From assembly GCA_030646695.1 (NCBI GenBank), contig JAUSLF010000056.1:1-47698 (forward strand): a stretch of DNA of 47,698 nucleotides. Reading direction: 5' to 3'. Source of the DNA: Nitrosomonadaceae bacterium. GTDB taxonomy: Bacteria > Pseudomonadota > Gammaproteobacteria > Burkholderiales > Nitrosomonadaceae. This document shows positions 16,683 to 24,751 of this stretch, piece by piece (the stretch's first letter is position 1; each line of letters starts with the position of its first letter). The translations under genes were made by a program, and so were the position numbers. The notes beneath the pieces are model-generated. The model was not told the origin of the DNA. It made no database searches and was given only the letters and a program-made list of their open reading frames with translations.

Positions 16683-17264
16683 ATGAAAAAAACAGAAGCC
16701 AACACCCCTCCAAAATCCGCCGACGTCTCGCGCCACTGGCGCGAGGTGCTGCACGACGAGCGCATCACGCACGTCATCAAGGACGCGTTTCGCTGCACCT
16801 CCAGCGCGCTGCAACGCCGGCTGCGCAAGCATTCGGTGCTGTACGGCCACTGGACGTTTTTGCGCATCCTGTGGCAGACCGACGGCGTCACGCAACGCCA
16901 GCTCAGCGAGCAGGCCGGTGTGACCGAGCCGTCGACCTTCTCGGCCCTGCAGGCGATGGAAAAGCTGGGCTACATCACGCGGCAAAAAATGCCCGACAAC
17001 AAAAAGCAGATCCGCGTTTTCCTCACGTCCAAAGGCACGGCGCTGCGTTCGCAGATCGTGCCAGCGGCTGAAGAGATCAACCGCATCGCGCTGGCCGGCA
17101 TTCCGCCCGAAGACATCGCCGTCACGCGCCGCACCTTGCTGGCGCTGGTTGAAAACCTGGCCGGCGATGCCGCGAATTTGGACCTTGCCGCCGCCTCGGT
17201 TGCCGGATCCGCCGCCGAAGCCAGCGATGCCGATGAAGACGAAGGCACAGAGGCTGCTGCATGA
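16683..17264 (+). CDS. MarR-family transcriptional regulator
   Basis: This 193-residue protein has a winged helix-turn-helix at about residues 60-120 (WTFLRILWQTDGVTQRQLSEQ, then the recognition helix VTEPSTFSALQAMEKLGYI and the wing DNKKQIRVFLT). It ends in an acidic Ala-rich tail. MarR proteins are dimers that usually repress and release DNA on binding a phenolic ligand. It lies inside the operon it probably controls; the TACCTAAGTA repeats upstream of 13163 are the likely targets. Its stop overlaps the next start (ATGA). Confidence 0.9.
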   Translation: MKKTEANTPPKSADVSRHWREVLHDERITHVIKDAFRCTSSALQRRLRKHSVLYGHWTFLRILWQTDGVTQRQLSEQAGVTEPSTFSALQAMEKLGYITRQKMPDNKKQIRVFLTSKGTALRSQIVPAAEEINRIALAGIPPEDIAVTRRTLLALVENLAGDAANLDLAAASVAGSAAEASDADEDEGTEAAA

Positions 17265-18466
17265 ATGCATCGCCGGTGAGTCCTGATCCCCGGCGCAAGC
17301 CTGTGCGGATCGGCATCGCCGGCTACGGTGCCGCAGCGCTGGCGTTTGTGCCGGCCATCCTGGCTCATCCCGGTTTTGAATTGGTCGCCGTGGCAGAACC
17401 CATAGAGTCCGTGTGTGACGAAGCCGCCAAAGCACTGGCCGTTGCGGCGTATGCATCGGTGCCCGCCATGCTGGCCGGCGCACAACTCGATGCCATTTAT
17501 ATCGGCACGCCGACCGAGATGCATTCGGTCCATGTGCTGGGCGCGCTGGCTGCCGGCAAGCATGTGCTGGTTGAAAAACCCATGGCCGCCAATCTCGACG
17601 ACGCCAAAGCCATGGTCGATGCCGCAGCAACGGCCGGCACGGTGTTCCTGGTCGGCCATTCGCACAGCTACGACCTGCCGATCCAGACGATGCGTGCGCT
17701 GATTTCTGGCGGCACGCTGGGCCGGGTGCGCATGGTCAACACCTGGTGCTACACCGACTGGATCTACCGGCCGCGCCGGCCCGACGAACTCGTCACCGGT
17801 TTGGGCGGCGGCGTCACCTACCGCCAGGGCGCGCACCAGTTCGACATCATTCGCCTGCTGTGCGGCGGCAAGGTCAAAAGCGTCAAGGCGCGCACCTTCG
17901 ACATGGACCCGGCGCGTCGCGCCATCGGCGCGCACACCGTGTTCATTGATTTTGAAGACGGCGCCGCAGCCACCGCGGTCTACAACGGCTATGGCGGTTT
18001 CTCGAGCATGGACCTGTGCTTCGACGTGTCGGAGTGGGGTTTTGCGCAGCCTGAAGGCGCGCGCAATTTTGCGCGCCGTCCGTTGGCAAACAGCAATGCC
18101 GTCAGCGCCGTCGACGAGCAGGCCGCCAAGCGCCAGCGCGGCAAAACCGCGATACCCGGCAGCGCACCGCTGCAACCCTTCTTCGGCATGACGCTGGTGA
18201 GCTGTGAGAAGGGTGACATCCGCCAGTCGCCGCATGGGCTGTTCGTTTATTCGGCAGAAGGCAAACAAGAGATCAAGCTGCCAGCCGACCGCAGCCCGCG
18301 CGACCTGGTTATGGCGGAGTTTTACGACGCCATCACCGGCCGCGCGCCGGCCATCCACGACGGCCGCTGGGGCCTGGCCAACCTCGCGGTTTGCGATGCC
18401 GCCATCGCATCGTCAGCCAGTGGGCGCGAAGAAGCCGCGCTGTACCAGGTTGCCGTGCACGCCTGA
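17261..18466 (+). CDS. Gfo/Idh/MocA oxidoreductase, Pht4-like dihydrodiol dehydrogenase candidate
   Basis: This 401-residue protein has an N-terminal NAD(P) fold with GIAGYGAAAL, the family EKP motif (VLVEKPMAAN) and the substrate-domain segment GGGVTYRQGAHQFDIIR with the conserved His. Phthalate 4,5-cis-dihydrodiol dehydrogenase (Pht4) belongs to this family. The neighbours, a Pht3-like oxygenase and a Pht2-like reductase, make rearomatisation of a cis-dihydrodiol the most likely reaction. It overlaps the MarR gene by 4 bp, which indicates coupled translation. Confidence 0.82.
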   Translation: MNASPVSPDPRRKPVRIGIAGYGAAALAFVPAILAHPGFELVAVAEPIESVCDEAAKALAVAAYASVPAMLAGAQLDAIYIGTPTEMHSVHVLGALAAGKHVLVEKPMAANLDDAKAMVDAAATAGTVFLVGHSHSYDLPIQTMRALISGGTLGRVRMVNTWCYTDWIYRPRRPDELVTGLGGGVTYRQGAHQFDIIRLLCGGKVKSVKARTFDMDPARRAIGAHTVFIDFEDGAAATAVYNGYGGFSSMDLCFDVSEWGFAQPEGARNFARRPLANSNAVSAVDEQAAKRQRGKTAIPGSAPLQPFFGMTLVSCEKGDIRQSPHGLFVYSAEGKQEIKLPADRSPRDLVMAEFYDAITGRAPAIHDGRWGLANLAVCDAAIASSASGREEAALYQVAVHA

Positions 18467-18518
18467 CGCTTCCTGCCGTTCGCATACATCCGCATACATC
18501 CGCATTCACGGAGACACC

Positions 18519-19514
18519 ATGAGCACCACCGTCCTTGATAACCCGGCCACGTCCACCGATGCGGTGATGACGACCATGACCGTGCGCCATAAACGCAAGG
18601 TTGCCGACGACATCTATTTGTTCGAGCTCGCGCCGCCGCCGGGCCAACCCCTGGCGCCTTTCAACGCCGGCTCGCATGTCGTCATCGTCACGCCCAGCGG
18701 CCTGACGCGGCGCTATTCGCTGTGCAATGCCCCGTCGCAAACCGACGCCTACATCGTCGCTATCAAGCGCGACGCCAAAGGCGATGGCGGTTCGGTCAGC
18801 ATGGCCGACAAGCTGCATGAAGGCGGCACCGTGTCGGTCTCACGTCCCGAGAATTACTTTGCCATCGACGCGGCCACAAAAAGCGCGTTGCTGATCGCGG
18901 GCGGTATTGGCATCACGCCCATCCTGGCGATGGTGCATGAGCTGACCGCCAAAAACATTCCGTTTCGCGTCATCTATTGCAGCCGCTCGCCAGAAACCAC
19001 TGCGTTTGTTGAAGAACTGTCGGTGAGCGAGCTGGCCGGCCGGGTGCGGGTGCACCACGACCATGGCGATTTGCAAAAGTCGCTGGACCTCAAACCGCTA
19101 GTGGCAGAGCACGCCGACGGTGAGCATTTGTATTGCTGCGGCCCGCGTCCGCTGATGTCGGCGGTGCGTGATCTGTCGCGCCACTGGCCTTCATCCACGG
19201 TTCATTTTGAAGACTTCGGCACCAGCGAGCCGCCACCGCAGCAGGGCGCTGATAAAGCCTTCACCGTCAAGCTGGCACGCAAGGGCATCACCGTGCCGGT
19301 GCCGGTCGGCACAACCATCCTTGACGCGCTGCGCGGTGCCGGCATCGCCGTGCCCAGCTCATGTGAAAGCGGCACCTGCGGCTCCTGCCGCACCGGCTTG
19401 CTGGGTGGCGAGGCCGACCACCGCGACTTTGTGCTCGATGAGGACGAGTACGACAAGGACATCATGATTTGCGTGTCGCGCGCAAAAACCGCAGAACTCG
19501 AGCTGGATATCTGA
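18519..19514 (+). CDS. Phthalate dioxygenase reductase-type flavin/[2Fe-2S] protein (Pht2-like)
   Basis: This 331-residue reductase has the class IA order: flavin domain with RRYSLCN, NAD domain with AGGIGITPI and a CCGP segment, and a C-terminal plant-type ferredoxin with CESGTCGSC and a last Cys in MICVSRA. It moves electrons from NAD(P)H through FMN and its own cluster to a terminal oxygenase, here most likely the protein at 13163. GGAGACACC precedes the ATG. Just upstream, at 18481-18509, the word CGCATACATC occurs twice in tandem with a third partial copy. Confidence 0.9.
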   Translation: MSTTVLDNPATSTDAVMTTMTVRHKRKVADDIYLFELAPPPGQPLAPFNAGSHVVIVTPSGLTRRYSLCNAPSQTDAYIVAIKRDAKGDGGSVSMADKLHEGGTVSVSRPENYFAIDAATKSALLIAGGIGITPILAMVHELTAKNIPFRVIYCSRSPETTAFVEELSVSELAGRVRVHHDHGDLQKSLDLKPLVAEHADGEHLYCCGPRPLMSAVRDLSRHWPSSTVHFEDFGTSEPPPQQGADKAFTVKLARKGITVPVPVGTTILDALRGAGIAVPSSCESGTCGSCRTGLLGGEADHRDFVLDEDEYDKDIMICVSRAKTAELELDI

Positions 19515-19557
19515 GCGCGAATCCCCGACTACCGGTGAACCTGATAACTTCCGTCCC

Positions 19558-20055
19558 ATGAGCGCATCCAGCCCATCCCCAGCAAACGCCGATCTCGCCG
19601 ACGCCGGTGATTTGGCAATCCTGCGCTGGCACGACGGTTACCTGCTCGGCTACCAGCCGATGGACCATGTGCATGAAGAGTTTGTCGAACTGGTCGGCCA
19701 GTTGCAGCAGGCGGCCGATGCCGAACTGCCCGCGTTGCTCGAGTCTTTTGTCGCGCATGCAGAGTCGCATTTCGGTGAAGAAGACCGCTGGATGCGCGAG
19801 ACCGATTTCCCCGCGCGTGAGTGCCACATCAACGAGCATGCGGCGGTGATGAAGTCGGTGATGGAAGTGCGTGAGTTGCTCGCCAAAGGCAACCACGCGG
19901 TCGTGCGCGATCTGGCGGCCGAACTGGCCGGCTGGTTTCCGGGCCATGCCGACTATCTTGATTCAGCGCTGTCGCACTGGATGTGCAAGCGCCGTCTGGG
20001 CGGCAAGCCCATCGTGCTGCGCCGCGGCGTCGAGTCGGGCCGCGTCGGCGGCTGA
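19558..20055 (+). CDS. Bacteriohemerythrin
   Basis: This 165-residue protein carries the diiron ligand pattern of hemerythrins: MDHVHEEF, then HAESHFGEEDRWM, HINEH and FPGHADYLD. Bacteriohemerythrins bind oxygen reversibly and act as carriers or sensors. It closes the oxygenase operon, 43 bp after the reductase gene, so supply of oxygen to the Rieske enzyme or protection of iron centres is possible; this is inference. The N-terminal 20 residues are low-complexity. Confidence 0.85.
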   Translation: MSASSPSPANADLADAGDLAILRWHDGYLLGYQPMDHVHEEFVELVGQLQQAADAELPALLESFVAHAESHFGEEDRWMRETDFPARECHINEHAAVMKSVMEVRELLAKGNHAVVRDLAAELAGWFPGHADYLDSALSHWMCKRRLGGKPIVLRRGVESGRVGG

Positions 20056-20076
20056 TGACGCGTACACCCGCTGTGG

Positions 20077-20135
20077 CGCTATCTATTTCGTAGCTGCTCG
20101 CGCCTTGTTCATGAGGGTCTTGGCTATTATTTGTT
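20077..20135 (+). repeat. Comamonadaceae-type intergenic repeat
   Basis: The segment reads GCGCTATCTATTTCGTAGC then GCTCGCGCCTTG and a GGCTAT word. It starts with a short hairpin (GCTA/TAGC). I recall very similar sequences ('gctatttatagctgctcgcgc' type) in many intergenic regions of Comamonadaceae; this is from memory, not a search. Confidence 0.4.
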
Positions 20136-20207
20136 CCAAAAACAGGTGTACGGATAGGCATTTCAACCACATGAAGCCAAGTATCGCACCTCGGAGCAGC
20201 TGTTCGG

Positions 20208-20246
20208 GCTGAGCTTGGCCTGTCCTGAGCCCTGTCGAAGGGGCCG
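20208..20246 (+). repeat. REP-like palindromic element
   Basis: CCTGTCCTGAGCCCTGTCG followed by AAGGG resembles the widespread proteobacterial repeat built on 'cctgagcctgtcgaagg'. It is a single, partly degraded copy. Confidence 0.4.
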
Positions 20247-20417
20247 AAGGGTCGAAGCCCATTTGCGCTGTGACGACCAGGTGGTCAATATTCAACCGGC
20301 GCCAACATCAAGGCGAACAGCGCAACTTCAACACGCAGTGACATTCAGGGTAGACGCCTGGCGCTTCACTGGAAGCAACAGCGGGTCTGTCGCAGTGACT
20401 TACCGGTTTCTGATTGT

Positions 20418-21944
20418 TTAGCTGCTGGAATGATCAGCCGGAAAAAGCAAGGATTTGATAACGATTGGCACGACGCCCGGGGGATCAAGCCATTCGCCAA
20501 CATCGACGAAGTCCAGCTCCTGCAGCTTGATCCCATCGATCGACACAATTTTGCCGTCGAGATGAAGTTCATCATGCAGGATGCGACCAAGCGAGGCGCC
20601 CACATCTCCATCAATCATCAAGAAAAGAGTCTGCTCTCTGCGGCCGGAAGGCGCCGCAAACTGCAAGATGGCCTTGGCCATCGCCAGCAGCCGGGAGTGA
20701 TCCGGCTCACCATCCCACGCAAAGGCAAGCGCCAGCCGGACACCTGGTTCCACATCCCTGACGTCCGCATTCCGTCTGAAGGCATTGACGATCTTATCGA
20801 TCTCGATGTGTTCCGAGAGATCCAGGCCGAGGTGAACCACGGGTACGTTATGGACAGGCAGGACGCCCGCATCGGGCAGGTAAATGGTCTTGCCGCTGAC
20901 CTGTACCGTAAATTGCGAGGCACCGATCACCGTCGCACGGATTCGCTCCATCGGCTCTATGACGGGGATTGTGATACGGGCTTTGACCTGCTTGACGATT
21001 TCAGTGGCGAGCAATTGGGCAATGTCGCCGTGACCCATGCTTTCCCGACCGTAAATATATTCGGCGACTCCCCCCGAAAACGTAATAAAAGCTGGTTCGA
21101 CTGTTCTCGACAAGGGGTCGGTCAACTCAAGCGCCTTGCCGAGCGCATAGCGAGCACTTCCGCAGATCTGATCAACAACGATCGTTGCCAGCCGCCGCGC
21201 AATCGCAATCCGAGCTGTCTCTTCTGCAAAGGTGCTTGGTGATGCCTCAATCAGCAGCTGCTTGGCCACCCGATGCGCGGACTCATCAATCCGGGTCCAC
21301 GCGCCCGTTCCGTCCTGGGCCAGCAGGCGGCCGCCAACTGCAAAAGCGGCGACGCTGATGATTTTCCCCCGATCAATCAATGCCAGCTTCGTGGTGCCGC
21401 CGCCCACGTCCACATGAAGGCCGCATTCGCCTCTGCGCCGCGATAGATCGGTCGCCCCGGAGCCGTGTGCCGCCAAAATGCATTCCAGCTTATGCCCTGC
21501 GGTTGCGCAAACAAATTTACCGGACTCGGCGGCAAATATCTCGTCGATCGCGCGCGCGTTTTTGCGTTTGATCGCTTCGCCGGTCAGTATCACGGCACCA
21601 CTGTCGATATCACTGCGACGCAGGCCAGCGTCATGGTACGCACGGTGTATGAAACGCGCAAGTTCGCGGGCATCGATCGTGCCGTCCGGCAGAAATGGCG
21701 TCAATATGATCGGCGAGCGCCACAAGATTTGGCGGTCGATCACGATGAATCGACTGGACAATCCCTCCGGTGACCGCCTGAGCGTGACGCGGGCAAACAG
21801 CAGATGCGAGGTCGAGCTTCCGATGTCGATGCCGACCGTCCGCAGGTCAATGGTCTCCTGTTCCCAGATCAACTGGGCGACCGCCGCCTGGTCGGCTTCA
21901 TTCAACAGCTCATGTTCGTGATCGAATTCAAGGTCATGCGCCAC
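20418..21944 (-). CDS. EutA-like ASKHA-fold ATPase (reactivating-factor family)
   Basis: This 508-residue protein matches ethanolamine ammonia-lyase reactivase EutA: the first phosphate loop is VGIDIGSSTSHLLFA, then ILTGEAIKRKNA, CATAGHKLE, the second loop LHVDVGGGTTKLALI, and ITFSGGVAEYIYG as adenosine motif. EutA exchanges damaged cobalamin on EutBC. No eutB or eutC gene is present here, so the client must differ. It starts with GTG (21944-21942), preceded by AAGGAG at good distance, and follows a bicupin gene by 43 bp in the same transcription unit. A paralog is at 29767. A role in activating or repairing a metal- or cofactor-dependent catabolic enzyme is inferred. Confidence 0.85.
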   Translation of the reverse strand: MAHDLEFDHEHELLNEADQAAVAQLIWEQETIDLRTVGIDIGSSTSHLLFARVTLRRSPEGLSSRFIVIDRQILWRSPIILTPFLPDGTIDARELARFIHRAYHDAGLRRSDIDSGAVILTGEAIKRKNARAIDEIFAAESGKFVCATAGHKLECILAAHGSGATDLSRRRGECGLHVDVGGGTTKLALIDRGKIISVAAFAVGGRLLAQDGTGAWTRIDESAHRVAKQLLIEASPSTFAEETARIAIARRLATIVVDQICGSARYALGKALELTDPLSRTVEPAFITFSGGVAEYIYGRESMGHGDIAQLLATEIVKQVKARITIPVIEPMERIRATVIGASQFTVQVSGKTIYLPDAGVLPVHNVPVVHLGLDLSEHIEIDKIVNAFRRNADVRDVEPGVRLALAFAWDGEPDHSRLLAMAKAILQFAAPSGRREQTLFLMIDGDVGASLGRILHDELHLDGKIVSIDGIKLQELDFVDVGEWLDPPGVVPIVIKSLLFPADHSSS

Positions 21945-21987
21945 GCTGACTCCTTCCCCGTATCGTCGTAGTCATCGACGTGCTGTG

Positions 21988-23202
21988 CTAAACAGCGGGG
22001 CCGATGGATCTCGGCGTACGGATCACCCCGCTCAGCGCTTCGGGGGGCAACTCAAGGATCGCCGGTTCGTCGAATATCTCGCCCATTTCAGACGCGACAC
22101 CCGAGGTACCCAGCGCCTCCAGCCATTTGCGATGAACACGAGGATCCTGGTCTTCGTATTCGATCTGGCGGCCCCCCTGAGAAATCGAAATCGATCCTGC
22201 GCCCTCGGAGCTTTTACGCCTGAGCGAAATGAATGGGTAGCGCCGGCTGCCCAGACTGCAAGCCAGGTAGCGTGCCGGGCTTGGCCCGGTGTTGAAATGT
22301 TGGTGGAACATCCAGAACGGCGGGGTGTACATGAACCCGTGCTGCCACGGAAATTCCTTGAACTCCGAATCGCCTTCGTGCCACAAAAGCGAATATCCCA
22401 CCCCATCGACCGCATGCACATGGGTGCCGGCCGCATGACGATGGGCTTTCTTGTATCGCCCCTTCGGAATTTGCGATACGTGGGCGTGCATCGTTCCGTC
22501 GGCGAGGATAAAACTCACGTTCGTCGATCCTTTGCCCCGCTCTTCAAACTCGTACAGCTTGAAGCTCGACAAATCGTGGACAAAGTTCGTCTCCCATAGA
22601 TTTCGCTTGATCGTATTTGCGGCGATCCAGGTGCTGTGATCGCCCTCCCCGTCAAAGTGCTTCGATTGGCCTGCACGCTCCGGGAAAGCGAATGAATTGT
22701 CGAAGACGAAATCGAGGTTGTGATAGAGATTGATCGTAATCGGCGCGTTGTTGGTGCATGAAATCCGCACTGGATGTGAACCCGTACCGTTGAAAATCTG
22801 GTACTGGCAATTGAGCGGGATCGCGAACATCGCCTTGGGTCCCCACTCGAATACACGCACCTCCCCGTTCGGCAGCCAGACCTTGGTCGAGCCATGACCG
22901 GCAAGCACGAAACAAAACACCTCGTATAAATGCCTGACCGGGCGAGTCTTTGCGCTAGGCGCGACTTCAAGCACGTAATTCGCCATGAAATCGCCTGCGC
23001 CATGGGTGTGCGCAAAGCAGCCCCGCGCCTCATACCGGTCCCAGGGGCCGGTCTCCAGCTCAAGCAGGTTGTGGCCGAAATCCAGATGGATCGGGATTCC
23101 TTCGCCTTCGGACCAATCGCGGTAGGGATCGACCAGAACATTGGCCGGCTTGGCCGGGACATTTTCATTCGCCGAGGTATTTACGCCACCGTGAATCGTC
23201 AT
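21988..23202 (-). CDS. Bicupin protein, possible ring-cleavage dioxygenase
   Basis: This 404-residue protein has two cupin domains. The C-terminal one keeps metal-ligand histidines (YKKAHRHAAGTHVHAV, then FWMFHQHFNTG). In the N-terminal one the corresponding segments read HLYEVFCFVLAGHG and NCQYQIFNGTG, so the second-motif His is missing and that site probably binds no metal. Gentisate and hydroxynaphthoate dioxygenases are bicupins, but the match is not close enough to name a reaction. The ATG at 23202 has AAGGTG upstream. It is paralogous to the bicupin at 42092 and is followed by an EutA-like gene. Confidence 0.78.
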   Translation of the reverse strand: MTIHGGVNTSANENVPAKPANVLVDPYRDWSEGEGIPIHLDFGHNLLELETGPWDRYEARGCFAHTHGAGDFMANYVLEVAPSAKTRPVRHLYEVFCFVLAGHGSTKVWLPNGEVRVFEWGPKAMFAIPLNCQYQIFNGTGSHPVRISCTNNAPITINLYHNLDFVFDNSFAFPERAGQSKHFDGEGDHSTWIAANTIKRNLWETNFVHDLSSFKLYEFEERGKGSTNVSFILADGTMHAHVSQIPKGRYKKAHRHAAGTHVHAVDGVGYSLLWHEGDSEFKEFPWQHGFMYTPPFWMFHQHFNTGPSPARYLACSLGSRRYPFISLRRKSSEGAGSISISQGGRQIEYEDQDPRVHRKWLEALGTSGVASEMGEIFDEPAILELPPEALSGVIRTPRSIGPAV

Positions 23203-23299
23203 TGGATCAGCACCTTTTTCATAACATATCTGCCTTGATCGGATACCGGACGCCTGGGTAAAGCACATGTGAAATCAGGCGATCGGCAAAATGCATGAA

Positions 23300-23332
23300 G
23301 TTCCTCTATAAGGAACGTCGATCCACTGGAAG
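23300..23332. promoter_or_regulatory. IclR-type operator, site 3
   Basis: The first box GTTCCTCTATAAGGAAC (23300-23316) is the best palindrome of all sites in the window. After GTC comes a weak second box beginning GATCCACTGGAAGCAA. It lies 97 bp upstream of the bicupin start on the minus strand. Confidence 0.7.
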
Positions 23333-23640
23333 CAACGAAGCTAATGTATCAATTTTTGCGGCCGCTAGCAAGCAGTGGGGTATCTGGATGCTGAATACCA
23401 CGGGAGGGAACGCCCCAAGGGGCGGGGAATAGACTCGCCACGATTCAACCGCATGAGATTAAGTGTCGCAGCTTGGACTGTCATGAAACTTCGCGCTTTT
23501 CAAGCAGTGATGTCAGGTTTAATTACTTTTCATCCGGAAGAATGTCCGAATCGACAGGCACCGTCCACCCCAATCGCAGGGCTACCCCAGGGCGAATCCG
23601 ATACGGTCGCTGGTTTCCCGTTCACCAGTTGATGCGCTGG
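23333..23640. other. Intergenic region without a recognisable gene
   Basis: No coding region is supported. At its right end a perfect inverted repeat, CCAGTTGA (23625-23632) and TCAACTGG (23641-23648) with an 8-base loop, could be a terminator for leftward decay products or a regulator site; there is no T-run. Confidence 0.5.
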
Positions 23641-24030
23641 TCAACTGGGTAGTCTGGTGCAATTTGGACCATATGAAAAGCATGGAGGCCTTATTTCACA
23701 GCCCGGTTGAACACGAAAAATGACGACAATCACCAGCACCGTGCCGGCCGCCATCCAGGCGGAGAACGGTTCCCCCAGAATCAGCACGCTCATCAGGATC
23801 GTGGACATCGGGCCGACCATGCTGGTCTGCGCGGCCAGACTGGCACAGATACGTTCAATCGCCATCAGCACCGGTGCAACCGTGCCAGGGTGGCGTTGAG
23901 CAGCAACAGCCAGATCACCTCGGAAGCCACCTCGGCGGCGCTCAGGGGCAGCAGCTGCAGGATGTAAAGCAAACAGGCCACCGTGCTCGCCAGACCCACC
24001 AGGCGACGGCGCTGCCATCCGGCAGTAGGC
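23641..24030 (-). pseudogene. Frameshifted EamA-family transporter remnant
   Basis: Two reading frames together resemble the C-terminal half of an EamA/DMT exporter. One frame gives LASTVACLLYILQLLPLSAA and a LLLLNATL segment; after a shift near 23880 the other gives APVLMAIERICASLAAQTSM and MSTILMSVLILGEPFSAWM, typical of the last EamA helices. The N-terminal half is missing and the sequence before it is not recognisable. The gene is dead. Confidence 0.72.
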
Positions 24031-24160
24031 ATCCTGGTAGGCAGATAGCGATTGCGTATCGTCAACGCAAGCCTTGAGGGTCCCGGCAAACAGCTGGTCA
24101 CGATAGGCATTGCGCTCATCCTTGTCCTGGCACCGCCGCAAGATTTGGAAAATGGTCCTC

Positions 24161-24177
24161 GTTCCTTTATGCGTAAC
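24161..24177. promoter_or_regulatory. Possible weak IclR-type box
   Basis: GTTCCTTTATGCGTAAC fits GTTCC-N7-GGAAC except in the second half-site, and no convincing partner box is 3 bp away. It lies 99 bp upstream of the molybdenum hydroxylase genes. It may be chance. Confidence 0.25.
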
Positions 24178-24275
24178 GCTGTGCCATTTTTTTGACAATG
24201 TCGGAACCAGGATGTACAAGCTCGCAGTGACATCTAAGTAATCAGCGTATTCCACTGAACTGCAAGGGAGAACTT

Positions 24276-24740
24276 ATGGCGACCACCCAATTCACCGTTG
24301 ATGGCAAACCGGCCCGCGTTGACGGCGATCCACAAATGCCGCTGCTGTATGCCTTGCGCGGCGACCTGAAAATGATCAATCCGAAGTTTGGCTGCGGCTT
24401 GGCGCAATGCGGCGCGTGCACGGTCCACATCAACGGCGAGGCTGTGCGTTCCTGCGTGTTGCCGGTATCAGCCGTTCAGGGGCAACAGATAACCACGCTG
24501 GCCGGGCTGGGCACACCGGACAAGCCACACCCGCTGCAGACCGCGTTTGTTCAAGAGCAGGTGCCACAGTGCGGTTACTGCATCAACGGATGGGTCATGA
24601 CGGCTGCGGCGTTTCTTAAAAAGAATCCCACTGCCACCGACGCGCAGGTGCGTGACGCGCTGGCTGGCCTGAAGTGCCGCTGCGGCACCCATGTATCCAT
24701 CATGCGCGCCATCAAGCGCGCCCAAGCCCAGATGGTCTGA
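24276..24740 (+). CDS. [2Fe-2S] small subunit of a molybdenum hydroxylase (IorA-like)
   Basis: This 154-residue protein has both clusters of the xanthine-oxidase small subunit: a plant-type site (CGLAQCGACTVHINGEAVRSC) and the alpha-helical site (QCGYCINGW and KCRCGTH). It passes electrons from the molybdopterin subunit to an acceptor. The closest type by layout is isoquinoline 1-oxidoreductase alpha or a periplasmic aldehyde oxidase. GGGAGAACTT precedes the ATG. The large subunit begins 11 bp after its stop. Confidence 0.9.
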   Translation: MATTQFTVDGKPARVDGDPQMPLLYALRGDLKMINPKFGCGLAQCGACTVHINGEAVRSCVLPVSAVQGQQITTLAGLGTPDKPHPLQTAFVQEQVPQCGYCINGWVMTAAAFLKKNPTATDAQVRDALAGLKCRCGTHVSIMRAIKRAQAQMV

Positions 24741-24751
24741 AGGAAACCGAC

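Larger units (their letters stand above)
20056..20417. other. Convergent intergenic region with repeats
   Basis: There is no gene in these 362 bp, which separate the plus-strand hemerythrin from the minus-strand EutA-like gene. They hold two repeat elements, annotated separately, and otherwise no recognisable structure. Confidence 0.6.

Noticed and set aside
20418..21944. Ethanolamine utilisation locus
   Set aside because: Only EutA-like proteins are present; there is no eutB, eutC, eutE or shell-protein gene, so the locus is not for ethanolamine.
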